Part shown: positions 1 to 8,800 of the stretch, in pieces | Layout of the letters: every line of letters begins with the position of its first letter | Position numbering within the stretch: position 1 is the stretch's first letter | Origin: GCA-002050365 sp038235165 | Lineage (GTDB): Bacteria; Acidobacteriota; Blastocatellia; Pyrinomonadales; Pyrinomonadaceae | DNA length: 64,000 bases | Reading direction: 5' to 3' | NCBI GenBank assembly: GCA_038235165.1 | Contig: JBBSUG010000007.1 | Location: 98,521-162,520 of the forward strand | Position numbers and translations under genes: made by a program | The notes under the pieces: model-generated | Seen by the model: only the letters and a program-made list of their open reading frames with translations | Database searches by the model: none | Told to the model about the DNA's origin: nothing

Positions 1-2106
1 GGCACACTCGGCGGATTCATCGTCAAGAATAAAGCGTGGTTTTTCGGTGGCTACGAAGGTTTACGGCTGCGGCAATCATCTTTTGCGATTTCCGAAGTGC
101 CGGACGATGTTGCGCGGCAAAACGCTTCACCGGAATTTCGGTCAATTTTGAATACCTTTCCGATTGCCAACGGACTGGTGAACTCCAACGGTTTGGCGGA
201 ATTTTCGGCGAGTTACACCAACCCGACCGTCAACAATATTTTCAACGTGCGGGTGGATTTTCAGCCGACCGACAGCATTCACATCGGTTCGCGCTATAAT
301 TTCGCCGATTCAAATGCGGCGCGGCGCGGAAACGATTTCTCGCTCAACACGCAGCAAAAACTCGGCGTGCAAACCAATTCGATTTCGACGTGGGCATCGG
401 CGACGGTTTCGCCAAGAGTTCTGATCGAAGGACGCGTCAACTTCACTCGCAACAAAACGGCGCAGAGATTTTCGATTGATAATTTCGGCGGCGCACAAAT
501 TTCGCCGACACTGTTTTCAACACCGTTCGATTTTCTCAAATACGATTTCAACGGCATCAACGCGGCGATTGCGAACGGAAATAAAACCGAAACAAATGTC
601 AATCAATTTCAAACTAACGGTTCGGTCGTGTGGCTCTTAAACAACCATAATTTCACTTTCGGCGCAGATTATCGGCGGATATCGGCGGATATCGGCGCGG
701 CTGCGCGTGAAAGAAACGTCATATTTTCGGGTATTGATTCAAGCGGAACGGCTTCGCGCATCAGCGAAATTTCACGCGCTTCGCCGCCTGCTGTGGCGAT
801 CAGCAATCTTTCGCTTTTCGGACAGGACGAATGGCGAATTTCGCCGCGTCTGAATGTCAATCTCGGTTTGCGTTGGGACGCTGATTTTGCGCCGGGTGCC
901 GAAAATCAAGCGGTTACGTTTCAAAATGCTTCGACGGTTATCAGAAATCAAACGCATAATTTCGCTCCGCGAGTCGGTGCAGCGTTGAATGTTCTTGAAA
1001 GCGGCAAAGCCGTTGTTCGCGGCGGCGGCGGTCTTTATTTCGATTACGGCAACACGGCGGCAGGCGAAATTCTCGCCAATTCATTTCCTTTTGCCTCCGG
1101 AAATACTGCACGAAACGCCCGATTTAACGCCGCGCCGATGAACGCGCTGAAACCGCTGCTTGTCTTTGACGACAATTTGCAAACGCCGCGAACGTGGCAG
1201 TTTTTCGGCGAATATCAACAGGAATTTTTCCGCAATCACATTTTCACGGCGACTTATACGGCGGCATTCGGGCGCAAACTTTTTCTGACGCGCACACTGC
1301 TCGATGCCGACCCGAATTATAATTTTGTCAGACGAACGAACAACGATGCGAAATCCGACTTTAATTCGCTGCAATTGCGTTTTGAACGCCGCTTCTCACA
1401 GGGATTTTCGTTCAACACCCGCTATACGCTATCGAAAACAACCGATGATGCTGCGACCGATTCGCTCCGCGAACATAATTTTATTTCGAGGGATTTAACC
1501 GCCGAACGCGGCGCGGCGGACTTTGACGTGCGGCATCAATTTAATGTTTACGCGATTTATGATTTGCCAACCTTATTTGATGCGGGATGGAAGAAACATT
1601 TGACGCAAAATTGGTCGCTTTCTGCCTTTGCCAATGTGCGTTCGGCTTTTCCCGTCAACGTCGGATATTTCCGCGCCAATGATTTCGGTAAAGAATTTGT
1701 CCGCGCCGATGCGGTCGTAAATGCGCCGGTTTATTTGACGGAAAGCGGTGTTCAACGCTTAAATCCGAATGCGTTTTCGATTCTAAATGCTAATCGTCAG
1801 GGAAATTTGGAACGCCATTCGATACGCGGATTTTCTCTTTTTCAAATTGATGCGCGATTGCAGCGGAGAATTCGTCTATCCGGCGAAACGAGTCTGCAAT
1901 TGTCAATCAACGCCTTTAATTTATTGAATAACACAAATTTTGCGGATGTCGGCGGCAGTCTCGGGACGCAGTTTTCGCCGACTGATTTTCAGCCGAACAA
2001 CTATTTCGGGCAACCGACTTCGACCTTCGGCAGCGGAAGTTTCACGCCGTTCTATCTTTACGGCGGTGCGCGGACGATTCAAATCTCCGCAAAATTTGTC
2101 TTTTAA
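1..2106 (+). CDS. Oar-like TonB-dependent receptor, 3' part
   Basis: This is the C-terminal 701 codons of an outer-membrane receptor; the reading frame is open from base 1, so the plug and N-terminus lie outside the window. The protein is rich in alternating aromatic and polar strands typical of a 22-strand beta-barrel. It contains FFGGYEGLR near its beginning, as in Oar/TonB-dependent receptors of acidobacteria, and repeated barrel motifs such as LNLGLRWD, FAPRVG and FNTRYTLSKTTDD. It ends in a C-terminal Phe (AKFVF), the expected beta-signal for BAM-dependent insertion. The likely role is TonB-driven uptake or export of a large substrate, which the sequence does not identify. A complete homologue lies at 51878-55444. 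The stop TAA is at 2104-2106 and a hairpin follows. Confidence 0.88.
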   Translation, partial: GTLGGFIVKNKAWFFGGYEGLRLRQSSFAISEVPDDVARQNASPEFRSILNTFPIANGLVNSNGLAEFSASYTNPTVNNIFNVRVDFQPTDSIHIGSRYNFADSNAARRGNDFSLNTQQKLGVQTNSISTWASATVSPRVLIEGRVNFTRNKTAQRFSIDNFGGAQISPTLFSTPFDFLKYDFNGINAAIANGNKTETNVNQFQTNGSVVWLLNNHNFTFGADYRRISADIGAAARERNVIFSGIDSSGTASRISEISRASPPAVAISNLSLFGQDEWRISPRLNVNLGLRWDADFAPGAENQAVTFQNASTVIRNQTHNFAPRVGAALNVLESGKAVVRGGGGLYFDYGNTAAGEILANSFPFASGNTARNARFNAAPMNALKPLLVFDDNLQTPRTWQFFGEYQQEFFRNHIFTATYTAAFGRKLFLTRTLLDADPNYNFVRRTNNDAKSDFNSLQLRFERRFSQGFSFNTRYTLSKTTDDAATDSLREHNFISRDLTAERGAADFDVRHQFNVYAIYDLPTLFDAGWKKHLTQNWSLSAFANVRSAFPVNVGYFRANDFGKEFVRADAVVNAPVYLTESGVQRLNPNAFSILNANRQGNLERHSIRGFSLFQIDARLQRRIRLSGETSLQLSINAFNLLNNTNFADVGGSLGTQFSPTDFQPNNYFGQPTSTFGSGSFTPFYLYGGARTIQISAKFVF

Positions 2107-2111
2107 GAAAA

Positions 2112-2191
2112 TTAGCCACGAACAAATACGAAAAGGATACGAATTTAAATCATTTATATTTTTGTGTTCTTTCGTGTTTGTTCGTGGCTAA
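2112..2191. terminator. Inverted repeat between convergent genes
   Basis: TTAGCCACGAACAAATACGA (from 2112) is matched by its near-perfect reverse complement at 2171-2191, with one mismatch over 21 bases. The roughly 38-base spacer is AT-rich. The element fills the gap between two converging stop codons (2106 and 2195), so it probably acts as a bidirectional terminator. The TTAGCCACGAA sequence resembles dispersed intergenic repeats. Confidence 0.6.
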
Positions 2192-2194
2192 AAA

Positions 2195-3235
2195 CTATCT
2201 AAAAACGCCGTCGCCCAAGAAATTTTCACGCAGATATTTAATTGTTTCCTGCAAAGTTTCTTGCGGATCGCGCGTCGTGAAATTTAATTCTTCTTCGGCT
2301 TTACTTGAGTCGAAATACCAGAAATACTCGCCCATTTCGACTTCCGAGGCTTCAAACGGCGCGGCTTTATTAAAATTTTTGTAAAGCGACGAAATAAAAC
2401 TCGAACCCGCGACGGCAATTGATTTCGGGATTTTGAGCATCGGTGCGGAAACGCCCGAAAGCCTTTCGAGCCGCGCAAAAAATTCGGCGACCGTCCAGTT
2501 TGCCGCTCCCAACAAATATCTTTCGCCGTGTCTGCCCTTGTCTAAGGCGTTGACAAATGCCGCCGCCGCGTCCGCCGTGTCCACAAAACTCATTCCGCCC
2601 GACGGCGTGTACGGGAATTTTCGCGCCATAAAATCAAGCACGATTTTTGTCGAACTCAAACGCTCATCGCCCGTCCCTAAAAGCAACGACGGGTTCAAAA
2701 TAACGAGCCGTTCGCCCTTGTCTGAAAACGCCCGCAGAGCTGTTTTTTCCTGATAGTATTTTGAAGCGTAATAAGCCCATTTCGTCAAAATCTCGACCGG
2801 CTGCGGATAAGTTTCGTCCAGTATTTCAGGCGTGTCCGAAATCGCCGATGTGCCGGAAGAAGACGCGAGTATAAAATTTTTAACCTCATTTTCCTTCGCC
2901 GCATCGCATAAAAGGCGAGTGCCTTCGACGTGCAGTTTGTTCATCTGCGCCGCACCGTCGTAATCGAAACTCACTTTGCCAGCGAGATGATAAATCGCCT
3001 CACAATCTTTCGTCGCACCGGCAACATCTTCAAGATTTGTGACGGAACCGGCGAACGCTTCAACGCCGGAATCGGTCATCCATTCGGGAACGGACGAAGC
3101 CATCACGCGCAGATTTTTCGCTCCTGCATCCAAAAATTGACGGACGAGATGCGTTCCGAGAAAACCCGTGCCGCCGGTAATTAAAATTTTCTTGGCGGCT
3201 TTTTTCGCCGGTGTTTTTGTTTTTTTCTCTGCCAT
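2195..3235 (-). CDS. Extended SDR NAD(P)-dependent epimerase/reductase
   Basis: This 346-aa protein is an extended short-chain dehydrogenase/reductase with a Rossmann fold. The nucleotide-binding GGTGFLG is at residues 21-27 and the catalytic Tyr155-x-x-x-Lys159 is in YYASK. The overall pattern (HLAGKVSF, NVEGT-like LHVEGT, ILNPSLLLG) resembles the dihydroflavonol-4-reductase/HpnA group that acts on sugar-, sterol- or polyprenyl-type substrates; the substrate cannot be read from the sequence. The first 16 residues are an unusual Lys/Ala-rich extension before the fold. It is the last gene of a minus-strand set, 3 bases after the mazF stop, and probably shares its transcript. It could take part in envelope lipid chemistry with the nearby desaturase and ElbD-like gene. 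Confidence 0.85.
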   Translation of the reverse strand: MAEKKTKTPAKKAAKKILITGGTGFLGTHLVRQFLDAGAKNLRVMASSVPEWMTDSGVEAFAGSVTNLEDVAGATKDCEAIYHLAGKVSFDYDGAAQMNKLHVEGTRLLCDAAKENEVKNFILASSSGTSAISDTPEILDETYPQPVEILTKWAYYASKYYQEKTALRAFSDKGERLVILNPSLLLGTGDERLSSTKIVLDFMARKFPYTPSGGMSFVDTADAAAAFVNALDKGRHGERYLLGAANWTVAEFFARLERLSGVSAPMLKIPKSIAVAGSSFISSLYKNFNKAAPFEASEVEMGEYFWYFDSSKAEEELNFTTRDPQETLQETIKYLRENFLGDGVFR

Positions 3236-3238
3236 TTT

Positions 3239-3565
3239 TTATGGTGCAAAAAATTCCTGTAATTTTGCCAAAACTTTCGCCTGTGTTTCCTCGTCAATGT
3301 CGCCCAGATTTCTCCCTAAGCGCATTCTGTCAACTGCGCGAATTTGGTCGAGAACGACAAAACCGCTTTTCCCCTCAAATTCGCAGGCGATCCGTGACGG
3401 CGAGTTCCGGCTTTTGGTCGTCATCGGCGCGATAATTGCGGTTTTTACACTCCGATTCATTTCGTCGGGCGAAATTATGAGGCATGGACGGCGTTTTTGT
3501 ATTTCTACGCCGACGGTCGGATTAAGATCGGTCAGATAAACCTCGAATCTTTTTACCATTCCCAT
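3239..3565 (-). CDS. mazF: MazF/PemK-type mRNA interferase toxin
   Basis: This 108-aa protein has the PemK/MazF fold: VYLTDLNPTVGVEIQKRRPCLI (start of the SH3-like barrel with the conserved R-P-C/A), then a central IIAPMTTKSR segment and VVLDQIRAVDRMRL. Such toxins cut mRNA, usually at short sequence motifs, and are held inactive by the partner MazE. It overlaps the 3' end of the mazE-like gene by 13 bases, the usual arrangement for co-translation. Two ATG codons are possible (3565 and 3559); the first is used here. The length is normal for the family and no catalytic residue is obviously missing. Confidence 0.9.
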   Translation of the reverse strand: MGMVKRFEVYLTDLNPTVGVEIQKRRPCLIISPDEMNRSVKTAIIAPMTTKSRNSPSRIACEFEGKSGFVVLDQIRAVDRMRLGRNLGDIDEETQAKVLAKLQEFFAP

Positions 3566-3807
3566 TCTTCCTCATCAAAACTGTTCGTGAGGTTTTCGCC
3601 GAAAAGTTCTTCATCTTCTCCGTCTTCGGCTAACGCCTTTTCAAATATTTCGCTCCAACCTTCGTGCGGTTTACGCGCCGGTTTGATAACAATGCTTTCG
3701 CCGCAAACTTCGAGTTCGACTTCGCCGCTTAACCTGCTTTGCTCAAGCAGAATCTTCGGGATTCTCACGCCCTGCGAATTTCCGATGGCGACAATATTCG
3801 TTTTCAT
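3553..3807 (-). CDS. mazE: MazE-type antitoxin (AbrB/SpoVT fold)
   Basis: This 84-aa protein begins with the SpoVT/AbrB swapped-hairpin pattern: VAIGNSQGVRIPKILLEQ, then VELEVCGESIVIKPARK. This domain binds operator DNA and dimerises. The acidic tail (EDGEDEELFGENLTNSFDEEEWEW) fits the flexible segment that wraps around MazF. It is the first gene of the mazE-mazF-SDR set. A sigma70-like promoter with an internal palindrome lies directly upstream (3814-3842), which fits autorepression by the MazE or MazEF complex. Confidence 0.9.
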   Translation of the reverse strand: MKTNIVAIGNSQGVRIPKILLEQSRLSGEVELEVCGESIVIKPARKPHEGWSEIFEKALAEDGEDEELFGENLTNSFDEEEWEW

Positions 3808-3813
3808 ATCTAC

Positions 3814-3842
3814 AATGTAATTACATCAAATAATTTTGTCAA
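3814..3842 (-). promoter_or_regulatory. Promoter with palindromic operator for mazEF
   Basis: On the minus strand TTGACA (3842-3837) is followed after exactly 17 bases by TACATT (3819-3814), with the mazE ATG only 7 bases further. The 12-base palindrome ATGTAATTACAT (3815-3826) overlaps the -10 box. The short leader and overlapping palindrome are what an autoregulated toxin-antitoxin promoter needs. The rest of the gap up to 4053 shows no gene. Confidence 0.6.
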
Positions 3843-4053
3843 GATTTCCCGTTATTTCCAAGTCTTCCGAATCGGATGCGCTTCGGTGTTGAAAACGAAT
3901 TCGAGTGTTTTCGTCAATTCACGACTCCTTCTAACTTCTTTTTGGATTATTTTGATCGAAGATTTTGATTTTAGACTTTATCAGATGACGTGAAATTATT
4001 GAATTTAGGTCTTCAAAAAACCCGTTTGTTCTGGGATTCGAGATACTTTTATA

Positions 4054-4097
4054 AAAAAACACGGCGAAAATAAATCTTTATTTTCGCCGTGTTTTTT
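4054..4097 (-). terminator. Rho-independent terminator after desaturase
   Basis: A perfect 21-base inverted repeat with a 2-base loop is centred on the core CACGGCGAAAATAAA. Its arms end in A and T runs, so it can work in both directions. It lies 20 bases after the desaturase stop. Confidence 0.85.
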
Positions 4098-4117
4098 GTA
4101 AAATCATAGAACTGACC

Positions 4118-4954
4118 TTACTCCTTTTCGAGTTCAAAAGCGTGAACTTTCGTCGCCAATCCGATTTTTTCTAAAAATTTGATTTGCAGCCAGTTGATGT
4201 CAACTTCTTTCCAAGTCAAACCGTGACGCGCTGAACGCGGGTGCGCGTGATGATTGTTGTGCCAGCCTTCGCCCCAAGTCAGCGCGGCGATCAGACCGTT
4301 GTTGCGTGAATCGTCGTGCGTTTCAAAACGGCGCGTTCCCCAGATGTGAGTTGCGGAATTGACGAGAAACGTCATATGCCAGCCGAACACCTGCCGCAGA
4401 AAAATCCCCCACAAGACCATTGACCAGCCGCCGAGAAAATACAGCACGACACCGGCGATCAATGTCGTCACAAAAAAGTATTTCGAGATAAAAACGAGAA
4501 ACTTGTCCTTGAGCAAATCCGGCGCGTAGCGTCTGATGGTCGCGTCGTCGTGCGTCAGTGCAGTGCCGCGCATCAGCCAGCCGATGTGCGCCCAAAACGT
4601 CCCGTCACGCGGCGAATGCGGATCGTTTTCGGTTTCAGTGTAAGCGTGATGAATGCGGTGCGTCGTCACCCATTGAATCGGTCCCGATTGCAGCGCAAGC
4701 GTTCCGCAGACGGCTAAAAAATACTCGACCGCTTTCGGCGTTTTAAATCCGCCGTGCGTCAACAGCCGATGATAACCCAAACCAATTCCCAAACTTCCTG
4801 TTAACCACCAGATAACCGCCGCCGCCAGCAGATTCTGCCAGCTGAAAGTAAAAAAAGCACCAATCGCCAAAATGTGAAACCCGATGATGACAATTGATGT
4901 GTCCCATTGAATACCCTTTGTGTTTGCCCGTTCTAATCCGATAATATTTTGCAA
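4118..4954 (-). CDS. Acyl-CoA/acyl-lipid fatty acid desaturase
   Basis: This 278-aa integral membrane di-iron desaturase has all three histidine boxes: HRLLTH (62-67), HRIHH (99-103) and HNNHH (232-236). Hydrophobic helices lie around residues 20-60 and 160-200. The family is the stearoyl-CoA delta-9 type, which inserts a cis double bond in saturated acyl chains at the inner membrane, using O2 and an electron donor. The length is typical of bacterial forms. No in-frame ATG exists at the start; TTG at 4954, preceded by AGGGG at a suitable distance, is the best start. It has its own terminator (4054-4097). Placed beside an acyl reductase/ligase/acyltransferase gene, it suggests a local set of membrane-lipid genes. 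Confidence 0.92.
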   Translation of the reverse strand: MQNIIGLERANTKGIQWDTSIVIIGFHILAIGAFFTFSWQNLLAAAVIWWLTGSLGIGLGYHRLLTHGGFKTPKAVEYFLAVCGTLALQSGPIQWVTTHRIHHAYTETENDPHSPRDGTFWAHIGWLMRGTALTHDDATIRRYAPDLLKDKFLVFISKYFFVTTLIAGVVLYFLGGWSMVLWGIFLRQVFGWHMTFLVNSATHIWGTRRFETHDDSRNNGLIAALTWGEGWHNNHHAHPRSARHGLTWKEVDINWLQIKFLEKIGLATKVHAFELEKE

Positions 4955-5101
4955 AATATAAAACCCCTTTTGATCTACAAAAATAAAATGACCGTAAACG
5001 CTTTCGATTTACGGTTTCGTTAGATGTAAGTTATACCTTATTTTCGGTCGCTCAAATGTAAGAGTTTCGTAATAAGTGAAATTTTGAACCCGGCTTACTG
5101 C

Positions 5102-5206
5102 CTATTCACCAATTGCAGATTCTTATTTGCGAGTTTTACGCCGTTTGGCTTTCTGTTTTTTGCAGATGGCGGCGACATCAAATTTGTCGGGTTTATTGTC
5201 GCGCAT
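5102..5206 (-). pseudogene. Detached second copy of the 3' end of the ElbD-like gene
   Basis: Reading on the minus strand from ATG at 5206, this segment encodes MRDNKPDKFDVAAICKKQKA then KRRKTRK, a stop, and ESAIGE followed by a second stop at 5102. It matches the last 34 residues of the gene at 5877-10295 (MRDNKRDKFDVAAVRKKWKA...KQEPVIEE), with 25 of 34 positions identical and about 79% base identity over 80 aligned bases. Many differences are synonymous. It lies directly after the vapC stop, exactly 775 bases from the intact copy and in the same orientation, so the VapBC module is bracketed by the two copies. There is no upstream coding part. It may be a displaced gene end left by integration at the 3' end, or a tandem-duplication remnant; it could also express a 27-aa peptide. 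Confidence 0.75.
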
Positions 5207-5223
5207 TCTACAATTCTCTTTTG

Positions 5224-5610
5224 CTACTTTAAATATGGAACATTGTACTCTTGGATTTTTGCGTCAACCGTCACGATTGTTAAATTGTTTGCCAGTGCCT
5301 GACAAATCAAAATTTGGTCAAACGGATCACGGTGTAAAGCGGGCAAATTTACTAATTCTTTAACCGAGTTTTCGTGCAGTGGAAGGCTTTTTATCTGATG
5401 GCGGCGGCGTTCGTTCGGAACATAAACTTCAGGTGACTGCGGCAGTGGAAGTTTGCCGAGATTGTATTTGACGATCATTTCCCAGAGCGACGCGACGCTT
5501 AAAAACACTTCGTTATTCGGCTCACGAATTACGTCGCGGAAAAGCGCGGACAAACGCGCATCGGCGGTGATATACCAGAGGAAAATATGCGTGTCCAAAA
5601 GCAGTTTCAT
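5224..5610 (-). CDS. vapC: VapC-type PIN-domain ribonuclease toxin
   Basis: This 128-aa PIN-domain protein has the acidic active-site pattern Asp6 (LLLDTH), Glu44 (SLWEM), Asp in HRDPFDQ and a last Asp in TVDAKI. The LLDTHIFLWY start and HRDPFDQILICQA block are typical of the VapC group with a PIN_SMR domain. These toxins cleave tRNA or rRNA until bound by VapB. The ATG at 5610 shares its A with the TGA stop of the antitoxin (TGATG), which implies translational coupling; a TTG one codon earlier is less likely. The stop is followed at once by the detached gene-end copy (5102-5206). Confidence 0.88.
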   Translation of the reverse strand: MKLLLDTHIFLWYITADARLSALFRDVIREPNNEVFLSVASLWEMIVKYNLGKLPLPQSPEVYVPNERRRHQIKSLPLHENSVKELVNLPALHRDPFDQILICQALANNLTIVTVDAKIQEYNVPYLK

Positions 5611-5840
5611 CAATTTTCAAAATCCGCCAAAACGTCTTCAGGCAAAGGTGCGTCAAAATCTTCGGGAACGGTAAATGTGTCTGCGCTCAAACCAAACGGG
5701 CGCATCGCATTCACGTCGGTTTCGCCGTCCAAAATCGTCACAATTACGCTGACCGATTCTTTATTTTTTGCTTCTTCGGGAACTTCGCCGTTCCATTCGA
5801 GTTGATTTCCGTTCAATGTCGCTTTGTATGTTTGAAGCAT
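5610..5840 (-). CDS. vapB: VapB-type antitoxin
   Basis: A small acidic protein (76 aa from ATG 5840; a GTG at 5849 would give 79) lies directly before vapC. It starts MLQTYKATLNGNQLEW, resembling the short beta-hairpin antitoxins found with PIN_SMR toxins. It continues with an acidic C-terminal half (PEDFDAPLPEDVLADFEN) suited to wrapping the toxin. AAGGAAAGG upstream is well placed for ATG 5840. The family assignment rests mainly on gene order and the TGATG overlap with vapC; sequence recognition alone is weak. Confidence 0.75.
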   Translation of the reverse strand: MLQTYKATLNGNQLEWNGEVPEEAKNKESVSVIVTILDGETDVNAMRPFGLSADTFTVPEDFDAPLPEDVLADFEN

Positions 5841-5876
5841 AAATTTCACCTTTCCTTAATGATTTTACAACATTTT

Positions 5877-8800
5877 CTACTCTTCAATCACCGGTTCCTG
5901 CTTGCGAGTTTTGCGGCGTTCGGCTTTCCATTTTTTGCGAACTGCCGCGACATCGAATTTATCGCGCTTGTTGTCGCGCATATTTTCGATTTCAAACTGC
6001 ACTCTGGCGGCGATTAATCTGTATGCTTCGGTGTTCGGAACTCCTTTGGTCATTTCGGCGAGTTCTTCGTATTCCAGAAATCTGCCGACTTTTGCGCCGA
6101 CTTTTGCGCCGAGACTTTTTTGCGCGGGAATCGTCATTCCTTTCGGGAAGGCTTCGAAAGTTCCCCAGATGTAGATCGGCAGGATGCCGATTTTTTCGTT
6201 GAGCGCGAGATAGCCGATGATCGGTTTGAATTCGTGGATTTCGCCGTCCAAAGTGCGTGTACCTTCGGGGAAAATCAAAGTGTTGTAGCCTTCTTTTAAA
6301 ATTTCCGTGACGTGGCGCAGAGATTGGCGCAGACTTCCCGTGCGTTCAATCGGAATGAGCGTCGTGAAGTTGTTCATATAGGCGCGTTTGTATTTCGTGT
6401 CGAACCAATAATCGGCGGCGGCGACGGCGACGGTTTGTTCGGCGACATCTTTGCCGAGGGCTTTTTTGACCAATCCGGTGTCAATGTGCGAAGCGTGGTT
6501 CGGCGCGACGATGAAATTAGTATGTTGCGGAACATTCGCTTCACCTTCGATTACAGTGTTTAGAACATTGTCATAAATTCTGTCCTGCGCGAAATCAATA
6601 ATCTGATTTCCGACGCGGCGGACGATTGACGGGATGAAAATTTCATCTTCTTTGCGCTCTTCCTGTTTCGGCTCGTCAACCAGTTTTTTGCGTTTATCAA
6701 CCCGCTGCACCGCCGTCAAAAGTTCGCGCACCGTTTGCACTTCGTTGAGCGTGTCGGGCGAAATTACGCGACCGCCAGCATCTTCAACTGCCGCTTGGAG
6801 TTCAACGAACATCAATGAATCAAAGCCTAAATCGGCGAGTTTGTCTTCCAAAACAATTTCCGACAGCGGACGGTTGGAAACCGACGCGACGACTTTGCGA
6901 ATCCACAAAGCGGTGTCATCACCTTTGGAATCGGCGACGACTTTTGTTTTATTTTTCGATTTCGCTTCAAGATTGACGATCAGTTCGACGACTTCCGGGC
7001 GTTTGACTTTGCGCGTCGCCGTTCTGGGAAGTTCAAACGGCGTTAAGTGCAGATTTTTGACGCGCTTGAAAAACGGCAGACCAGCGGAAATTTCGCGGAA
7101 ATGTTCTTCGACGCGCTTGTTTGCGTCCGCACGGGAAAGCGCAATATCGTATTCGTAGTCCGGCACGACGAGCGCGGAAATTCGTTCACCGCCATCCGCG
7201 TCCGGCAGACCGACGATTGACAACTCTTTGATAAACGGCGACTTGCCATATAAATCTTCGATCTCGTCGGGGTAAATGTTTTTCCCGTTTGAATCAATAA
7301 TGACATCTTTTGAACGCCCGACGATATACAAATTCCCGTCGTCGTCGAGTCTGCCCAAATCGCCGGTTTTCAGCCAGCGATCCTGCAAAACGGCTTCGGT
7401 CGCTTCGTCGTTGTTGAAATAGCCGAGCATCACATTTTGCCCGCGAGCAAGAACTTCGCCGACACCGTTTTCGTCGGGCTGGTCAATTTTGACTTCGACA
7501 CCCGGAAGCGGTTTGCCGACACTGCCGCGAATCAATTTATTTTCCGGTCTGGTGACGGTCAAAACCGGCGAAGATTCGGTCAAACCGTAACCTTCTAAGA
7601 CGGTAAAACCGAGTCCGTGCAAATCGCGCTGAACTTTTTCGGACAACGCCGAACCGCCCGAAATCAGATAACGCATTCGCCCGCCCATTCCCTGATGAAT
7701 CGGGAAAAAGATGATCGGACCGAGGTTAAAAAAAGTATTATCGCGCAGCCAAGCGTTAAACTCGATGACGTTATCGGCGAGATCGGCGAACCAATCGCCG
7801 CGATCACGAAGCCGCGTTTTGATGCGCCGGTGGAGCATTTCCCAGAGCGCGGGAACGCCGACCATTCCCGTCACGTGATTGTTTTCAATGGCGCGGGCAA
7901 GTTCTTCGCCGCTCAGTTCGTTCAAATAAGTAATCTGTGTGCCGTTGGAAAACGGAGTCAGAAACCCGGCGGAAAACTCGAAAGTATGGTGCATCGGCAG
8001 CACCGACAAAACGCCGTCCGTGATGTCCATATCGAGAACCGACGAGAGCATCGAAATCATATTGACGAAATTTTTGTGCGACAGCATCACGGCTTTCGGC
8101 GTGCCGGTCGTCCCCGATGTGAAAATCAGCGACGCGACCGAATTCGACAGAATTTTATGCGGCAAAAGCGCATTGCGCCGTGCTTCTTCGATTTCATCCT
8201 GAATCTCGAAAACTTCCGTAAAAGTGAACACCTCTAAACTCAAATTTGCCGCTTGCAGACGCTCGGCTAAATCAGGATTTTCGTCAGCGAGTTTCGGTGA
8301 AATCATAATTGCCGATGCTTCACCGGCTTTCGCAAACGCGATTATTTCATCAATCGAACTCGCCGGATCAATCGGAATCGCCGTCGCGCCCGCCTTTAAA
8401 ATGCCGAAATACGAAATTCCCCATTCGGGCATATTGTTCGAGAAAAGAATCACGCGGTCGTTGTGTTTGATGTTGTTTTCCGCCAAATATCCGGCGGCAC
8501 GATACGTTAATTCTTTGACATCTTCGTAGGTATATTGCTCTTTTTTCCCGTCACGTTCGATCTTCATCGCCACGCGCGTCGGAAATCGTTTGACCGACGT
8601 GTCGAACAAATCGAGCAAATCGTTGTAGGTGTAATAGCGTTTTTCAACTTTTTTGAGGTCTTCTTCAAGCTGCGGCAAAACCCATTTTCGCATTCCCGGA
8701 AAATGAACTTTGAGCCAATAATCATACCAATCCAATTTTTCTGGATACCACGGCAACAGATTTTTCTCTTTTTCCTTGACGAGCGACATCAACGCCCGCA

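Noticed and set aside
7617..8237. Plus-strand open frame of 206 codons inside the ElbD-like gene
   Set aside because: It is antisense to a gene with intact domains, is very rich in Arg and His and has no recognisable motif; long antisense frames are common in this coding style.
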